From JBGSUZ01 sp963677505 (GTDB lineage Bacteria; Bacillota; Clostridia; Peptostreptococcales; Acidaminobacteraceae), in assembly GCA_963677505.2 (NCBI GenBank), contig CAXXWB010000038.1, positions 1 to 9,800 on the forward strand: DNA of 9,800 bases. Direction: 5' to 3'. This document shows positions 6,569 to 9,800 of the stretch, one piece after another (positions within the stretch are counted from its first letter, which is position 1; every line of letters starts with the position of its first letter). The translations under genes were made by a program, and so were the position numbers. Under the pieces are notes generated by a model, which was not told the origin of the DNA, searched no databases, and saw only the letters and a program-made list of their open reading frames with translations.

Positions 6569-7894
6569 TTATCTACATTTGTAAATTGTATTTTTGCCAA
6601 CGCCAACTTTAACAATCATCTCTTTATGGATTAATCCATTGAGCAGACTTGTGGCTTTTGTCTTGCCAATATTCATGTAATTTTCTACCTCGGCACGATT
6701 AAACCCTTTTGATGATTTTATATAATTCAACAATTTTTCTTCTTCAATCGTTAAGGATACATGCTTAAAATTTGTTCCTTGGGTTAGTTGTTCCATGCTC
6801 ATTCTAGGTAAAATAACTTGTATTGAATTCTCAAATATTTTAAACTCCGGACTTTGATCAAATGATCTATATGCGTATTTTATTCGCCTTACACCAGTCC
6901 CCATCTTTTCAATAATTCTGCATCTTAAAAAGACATCCGCTACAATTCGATTTCTGGCATTAGAAAAATTACCGTTAATATATTCTTCTTTGGAAATGCC
7001 TACAGGAAGACCACCAATGGATGTTATTTCAATTCGATCTTTAAATATTTCTACTCTATTATTGCCTCTTTTACTGTAATCTCTGTGAATAATTGCATTT
7101 GCAACAGCCTCTCTATAGGCTTCCTGCGGAACTTCATCAAAGGATTTTCTATACGCACCCTTGATTACATCCCCTTGATTAATATGTTTTTTATAAAACA
7201 ACATCGCAGTTTCAAATTCATCGATAGCAGAATCTGAACTCAAATTAATTCTATCCTTGAAAACCAACATGGATCGGTCTGAGTAGCATATAAAATCCAT
7301 TCCACAATCTACGAAAGAATTATGATCAGCAACTATAGCAGCTGCATTCGTATATTTTCCATTTCTAATGAGTTCAAGTGATTTTAAAATATCTTCATTC
7401 ATTTCTACAATACCCAGTTTATCCATAAGTAAATGCTTCAATGTACTAAAGTTTAAATGTCCTCCTACGTATTCGAGTTCTTCATATGTCAAATTGCTTC
7501 CGAGTAAAACCAGTTCATCGTATTCATGTTTATCAATTTCAACAGTCGAAGTATCCGCTCTTTTATATGCTTTTCGTTCAAATACATAAGGTGTTTGATA
7601 ACCTTTAAAAACTGAAATTACTACGATGGTTCTATTTTCAACTATTTTCGTTTCAATCTCATAATTTGGTATTGGTTTAATATTGTCATTTATTGAATTT
7701 TCAATGCTCAAGCGCATTTCTTTTGCCTTATCCACACCAATGACAAGACCATCAACTGCGGTACCGATAATTATTTTTCCATCATGGTAATTTGAAAATG
7801 CTGACACTGTTTTCAATATTGTTTTTGAATATTTTTCTTTAAATTCTATGAACTTCGTTTCACCATTTACGAGAATTCCTAAAATATCAGACAT
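6569..7894 (-). CDS. AlbA_2 (Schlafen-like)/HATPase_c_4/winged-helix regulator
   Basis: 441 aa, a typical COG2865-type architecture. The N-terminal AlbA_2 domain (about 9-125) carries 'ETKFIEFKEKY', 'TVSAFSNYHDGKIIIGTAVDG' and 'KRADTSTVEI'. A GHKL-like HATPase_c_4 module (about 255-345) shows 'REAVANAIIHRDYS' (N-box region, Asn266), 'VEIFKDRIEITSIGGLP' and 'EKMGTGVRRI'. The C-terminal winged helix (about 380-441) has 'FNRAEVENYMNIGKTKATSLL'. Proteins of this type are annotated as putative transcriptional regulators or nucleic-acid-binding ATPases, and few have been studied. The ATG at 7894 has GAGG seven bases upstream and a good promoter at 7959-7986. An inverted repeat in the predicted leader could be its autoregulatory site. 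The 71-base gap to the next gene shows no strong terminator, so some read-through into the YciI-like gene is possible. Confidence 0.88.
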   Translation of the reverse strand: MSDILGILVNGETKFIEFKEKYSKTILKTVSAFSNYHDGKIIIGTAVDGLVIGVDKAKEMRLSIENSINDNIKPIPNYEIETKIVENRTIVVISVFKGYQTPYVFERKAYKRADTSTVEIDKHEYDELVLLGSNLTYEELEYVGGHLNFSTLKHLLMDKLGIVEMNEDILKSLELIRNGKYTNAAAIVADHNSFVDCGMDFICYSDRSMLVFKDRINLSSDSAIDEFETAMLFYKKHINQGDVIKGAYRKSFDEVPQEAYREAVANAIIHRDYSKRGNNRVEIFKDRIEITSIGGLPVGISKEEYINGNFSNARNRIVADVFLRCRIIEKMGTGVRRIKYAYRSFDQSPEFKIFENSIQVILPRMSMEQLTQGTNFKHVSLTIEEEKLLNYIKSSKGFNRAEVENYMNIGKTKATSLLNGLIHKEMIVKVGVGKNTIYKCR

Positions 7895-7926
7895 ATATAG
7901 ACCTCACAAATCGAACAAGTTAGAAA

Positions 7927-7946
7927 GGTCGAAAAACTATTCGACC
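7927..7946. promoter_or_regulatory. Inverted repeat in the leader of the AlbA_2 regulator gene (candidate operator)
   Basis: On the minus strand GGTCGAA-TAGTTT-TTCGACC gives perfect 7-bp arms, extended after one mismatch by an AAA/TTT match. It covers about +6 to +25 of the transcript predicted from the 7959-7986 promoter and ends 32 bases before the start codon. It could be a repressor site, perhaps for the encoded winged-helix protein itself, or a small 5' leader hairpin. The arms also occur in the palindrome at 8020-8059. Confidence 0.55.
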
Positions 7947-7958
7947 GTTTCACTTCTA

Positions 7959-7986
7959 ATTATATCATCCTCAATTCTTATTTCAA
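7959..7986 (-). promoter_or_regulatory. Promoter of the AlbA_2 regulator gene
   Basis: On the minus strand TTGAAA (7986-7981) and a perfect TATAAT (7964-7959) are separated by 16 bases. Transcription should begin near 7952, leaving a leader of roughly 58 bases. The spacer is one base short of ideal; otherwise this is the second-best promoter in the window. Confidence 0.75.
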
Positions 7987-8019
7987 CCATTGTGAATATA
8001 GTATTTCCATATAACTGTT

Positions 8020-8059
8020 AAAACAATTCGACCGCGTTCGAACGTGGTCGAATTGTTTT
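8020..8059. repeat. 40-bp palindrome, copy 1 of a shared-core pair (terminator-like)
   Basis: The arms pair across a TTCGAA centre (8037-8042) over 20 positions with a single exception, 8034 against 8045. Read as RNA from the + strand this is a G-U wobble; read from the minus strand it is an A-C mismatch. The core CGACC-GCGTTCGAACGT-GGTCG differs by one base from the copy at 8152-8185. The outer arms (AAAACAATT/AATTGTTTT) differ from copy 2. T-tracts on both sides make it terminator-like. It lies 34 bases upstream of the regulator's -35 box. Confidence 0.85.
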
Positions 8060-8151
8060 TGGCAGATAATTGTCTATCAAAAGAAACCTAAATAAACCCT
8101 AGGTATTCTATCCCTATTTGAATATCTTTCAGCATTAGCCCTCTATTCATA

Positions 8152-8185
8152 AAAAACCGACCACGTTCGAACGTGGTCGGTTTTT
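8152..8185. repeat. 34-bp perfect palindrome, copy 2 (likely terminator of the DUF2892 transcript)
   Basis: A fully self-complementary sequence: AAAAACCGA, then CCACGTTCGAACGTGG, then TCGGTTTTT. On the minus strand the hairpin is followed by six T, so it fits an intrinsic terminator for the DUF2892 gene that ends 94 bases upstream; on the + strand it is followed by five T. It shares its 22-bp core with 8020-8059, centre to centre 129 bases away, suggesting duplication or a mobile palindromic element. Confidence 0.85.
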
Positions 8186-8279
8186 CAAGCTCGTACATAT
8201 ATCTCATTCTTAAAGATGAGGGGTTTTTATTATAGGTAGAAAAATGCGCCATCAAATAGCAAAAATTGGGTAAGCGCCA

Positions 8280-8465
8280 TTATTTTATTTTACAGGTATT
8301 AATTCCAAAGATTTTGTAAATGCCACAGAAACCCAGTGCTGCGGTTGCTACAGCGATAGCAGCTAGAATATAAAATATCCATGACACACTATAACCAAGG
8401 GCTACAAAGACAATCGCTAAAATATATCTGATGATTTTATCATTTTTGCCAACATTCTTTTCCAT
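8280..8465 (-). CDS. DUF2892 (YgaP-like membrane domain) small inner-membrane protein
   Basis: 61 aa from the ATG at 8465, chosen because AAGGGAG lies seven bases upstream and because DUF2892 proteins typically start 'M-x-K-N-V-G'; an earlier in-frame ATG at 8486 would add seven unusual residues. The sequence is 'MEKNVGKNDKIIRYILAIVF', then a hydrophobic stretch forming two membrane helices (about 14-30 and 32-48), and the conserved ending 'GFCGIYKIFGINTCKIK' with two cysteines. This matches the DUF2892 membrane module, found alone or fused to rhodanese (as in YgaP). A role in sulfur-related or general membrane function has been suggested but not settled. The gene stands alone, and the palindrome at 8152-8185 is its likely terminator. 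Confidence 0.88.
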   Translation of the reverse strand: MEKNVGKNDKIIRYILAIVFVALGYSVSWIFYILAAIAVATAALGFCGIYKIFGINTCKIK

Positions 8466-8602
8466 AGTATCACTCCCTTGGAGCATTCATACCCCACCTA
8501 TAGGGGCTTAAACGGTGGATGTATTAATCGTTAGCAAAGCACTGTTACTATTTATGGTACGGTTCACCATGCCACACCAGACTGCAGTTTTTTTCTAATT
8601 GA

Positions 8603-9800
8603 TCAAACATCTATTTTCTCCAATAAGAAATCAAATAAATTCACATGCACGATTCCATCTTTTGACAAATTAATTTTATCCATCGTAATCAAATATTTAG
8701 GATATTGATCATTAATTTTTAACAATGAATTCATTTCTCTTTCGTAAGTTAATTCATCTAAAGCGGATAAACTCACTTGAAAATAGAGTCTATGCATTCC
8801 TTTTACAGCAATGAAATCTACTTCATAGGACATATTTTTACCTACATTGACTTCATATCCTAACCGCAAAAGCTGTAGAAACACTATATTCTCGATCACA
8901 TGACCCAAATTTCCTTGTCTATAACCAATAAGTTTATTGCGCAATCCGGTATCAACAACATAATACTTACCATTTGTTTTCAAACGTTCTTTTCCCCGTA
9001 TATCGTACCGCTCACATTGGTAGAGCATATGAGCGTCACACATCAGCTGCAGATAATTGTCAACTGTATCAGAAGTAATTTTATGACCGCTTGATATCAT
9101 TGTGTTTTTTATTGCATTTGCTGACGTACTGTTTCCTATGTTTTCAAATACAAACTTGGCAACTTTATAAAATGAACCTTCATCTCTTATATTGCCCCTA
9201 AGAATGATATCTCTAGTAAAAATTGAATCAAATAAACCAGATAATATTGCTTCTACTAACTCTTGCTGTCCAGCCAGACTCACTGCTGGAAAAGAACCTA
9301 TCCGAAGATATTCATTAAAATAGTCTTCTGCCATTTGTTCTTCATAACCTTTAAAATCAAGAAATTCTTTAAATGACAATGGCAAGACTTTAACTTCAAT
9401 ATAGCGACCAGAAAGGTAAGTAAGGTGTTCCCCTGAAAACATTCTAGAGTTCGATCCCGTTACATAAATATCTGCATTAAAACTAACTCTAATGCTATTG
9501 ATAGCCTTTGCCCATTCTGATAATTCCTGAACCTCGTCAATGAGAAAATACATCCTTTTCCCATCTACATTTTTCTCCTTCAAATATATATGCAAGCTAG
9601 AACCCTCTTTCAAATCATCAAATTGAAACTTTTCATAATTTATTTCGATGATTTGTTTCTCTTCTACGCCTAGATTAAGCAAGTATTCTTTAAACAAAGC
9701 AAGTAGAGTTGACTTCCCTGAACGTCTAACACCTGTAATGACCTTGATAAAGTCATTATCTCTATATTGAATGAGTTTATCTAAATAACTTTTCGAATGA
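8603..9800 (-). CDS. AAA_14/DUF4143 family ATPase, N-terminus beyond the window
   Basis: The frame stays open to the right edge, giving 398 visible residues; the TTG at 9697 is internal, since the Walker A motif is encoded upstream of it. Visible order: Walker A G-V-R-R-S-G-K-S-T (23-31), Walker B 'YFLIDEVQ' (84-91), sensor-like 'IYVTGSNSRM' (111-120), a helical middle with 'SFKEFLDFKG' and 'GSFPAV', a winged-helix-like segment (about 208-255, with 'TVDNYLQLM'), and a C-terminal DUF4143 domain (about 295-398). The latter carries 'IENIVFLQLLRLGYEV', 'YEVDFIAV' and 'FQVSLS', a PD-(D/E)XK-like arrangement in which Q-x-S replaces the usual E-x-K, as is common in this family. Function is poorly known; these ATPases are scattered accessory genes in bacteria and archaea. 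Only a start codon and a few residues should be missing. Confidence 0.9.
   Translation of the reverse strand, partial: HSKSYLDKLIQYRDNDFIKVITGVRRSGKSTLLALFKEYLLNLGVEEKQIIEINYEKFQFDDLKEGSSLHIYLKEKNVDGKRMYFLIDEVQELSEWAKAINSIRVSFNADIYVTGSNSRMFSGEHLTYLSGRYIEVKVLPLSFKEFLDFKGYEEQMAEDYFNEYLRIGSFPAVSLAGQQELVEAILSGLFDSIFTRDIILRGNIRDEGSFYKVAKFVFENIGNSTSANAIKNTMISSGHKITSDTVDNYLQLMCDAHMLYQCERYDIRGKERLKTNGKYYVVDTGLRNKLIGYRQGNLGHVIENIVFLQLLRLGYEVNVGKNMSYEVDFIAVKGMHRLYFQVSLSALDELTYEREMNSLLKINDQYPKYLITMDKINLSKDGIVHVNLFDFLLEKIDV

Larger units (their letters stand above)
7895..8279. other. Structured 385-base intergenic region without genes
   Basis: From left to right it holds the leader of the AlbA_2 regulator gene, an inverted repeat (7927-7946), the minus-strand promoter (7959-7986), a long palindrome (8020-8059), about 90 bases of AT-rich unique sequence, a second palindrome with the same core (8152-8185) and a weaker hairpin, CTCAT-N8-ATGAG, at 8203-8220 followed by GGGTTTTT. 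I find no open frame with a credible start and ribosome site. Near the DUF2892 stop there is also a short GCGCCAT direct repeat (8246-8252 and 8274-8280). Confidence 0.7.

Noticed and set aside
8020..8185. CRISPR array
   Set aside because: There are only two copies, each a full palindrome with differing ends, and the spacing is too long for a repeat-spacer pattern.
8466..8486. Longer start for the DUF2892 protein at the ATG at 8486
   Set aside because: The ribosome site AAGGGAG lies inside this extension and is correctly spaced for the ATG at 8465, which also gives the usual family N-terminus.
8466..8602. Regulatory hairpins such as ATGGT-N7-ACCAT and CCCC-N7-GGGG upstream of the DUF2892 gene
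   Set aside because: The arms are only 4-5 bases and could easily occur by chance; no riboswitch or clear promoter pattern was recognised.
9695..9697. TTG as a start for the DUF4143 gene
   Set aside because: The frame continues to the window edge and encodes the Walker A motif just upstream, which the family needs.

Overview
The window is AT-rich bacterial DNA with Gram-positive-type signals: strong GGAGG-like ribosome binding sites, a textbook sigma-A promoter and compact intrinsic terminators. An HlyD-type periplasmic adaptor with two ABC-2 membrane subunits suggests a diderm Firmicute, and several proteins look like those of Negativicutes (Sporomusa/Pelosinus-like). That placement is inferred from family resemblance only. 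No rRNA, tRNA, CRISPR array or transposase gene was seen.

Left block (1-3131, + strand): the 3' part of an HlyD-family adaptor gene, then two tandem paralogous ABC-2 permease genes with gaps of 3 and 1 bases. The operon ends in a strong symmetrical terminator whose loop holds the last stop codon. No ATPase gene is in the visible part, so the energising subunit must lie upstream or elsewhere.

Middle block (3182-5132, + strand): a MarR-family regulator gene with a near-consensus promoter, then an amidohydrolase-2 family metal-dependent hydrolase and an SGNH/GDSL esterase-like hydrolase. The same perfect 12-bp palindrome, TTCATATATGAA, lies just before marR and just before the hydrolase pair. 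The simplest reading is a self-contained regulon in which MarR represses itself and two hydrolases until an unknown ligand appears.

Minus-strand block (5145-7894): from its 5' side, an AlbA_2/HATPase_c_4/winged-helix (Schlafen-like, COG2865-type) regulator, a YciI-like protein, a small protein that I suspect has a degenerate RNase H-like fold, and an SF0329-like protein. The last three may be one operon; the regulator has its own good promoter.

Intergenic region 7895-8279: this 385-base gap is the most structured non-coding DNA here. It holds the regulator's promoter, a GGTCGAA-N6-TTCGACC inverted repeat at the predicted start of its transcript, and two long palindromes (8020-8059 and 8152-8185) sharing a CGACC(A/G)CGTTCGAACGTGGTCG core.

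Right end (8280-9800, minus strand): a small DUF2892 membrane protein and a large AAA_14/DUF4143 ATPase whose N-terminus lies beyond the window; the Walker A motif appears only when the frame is read to the window edge.
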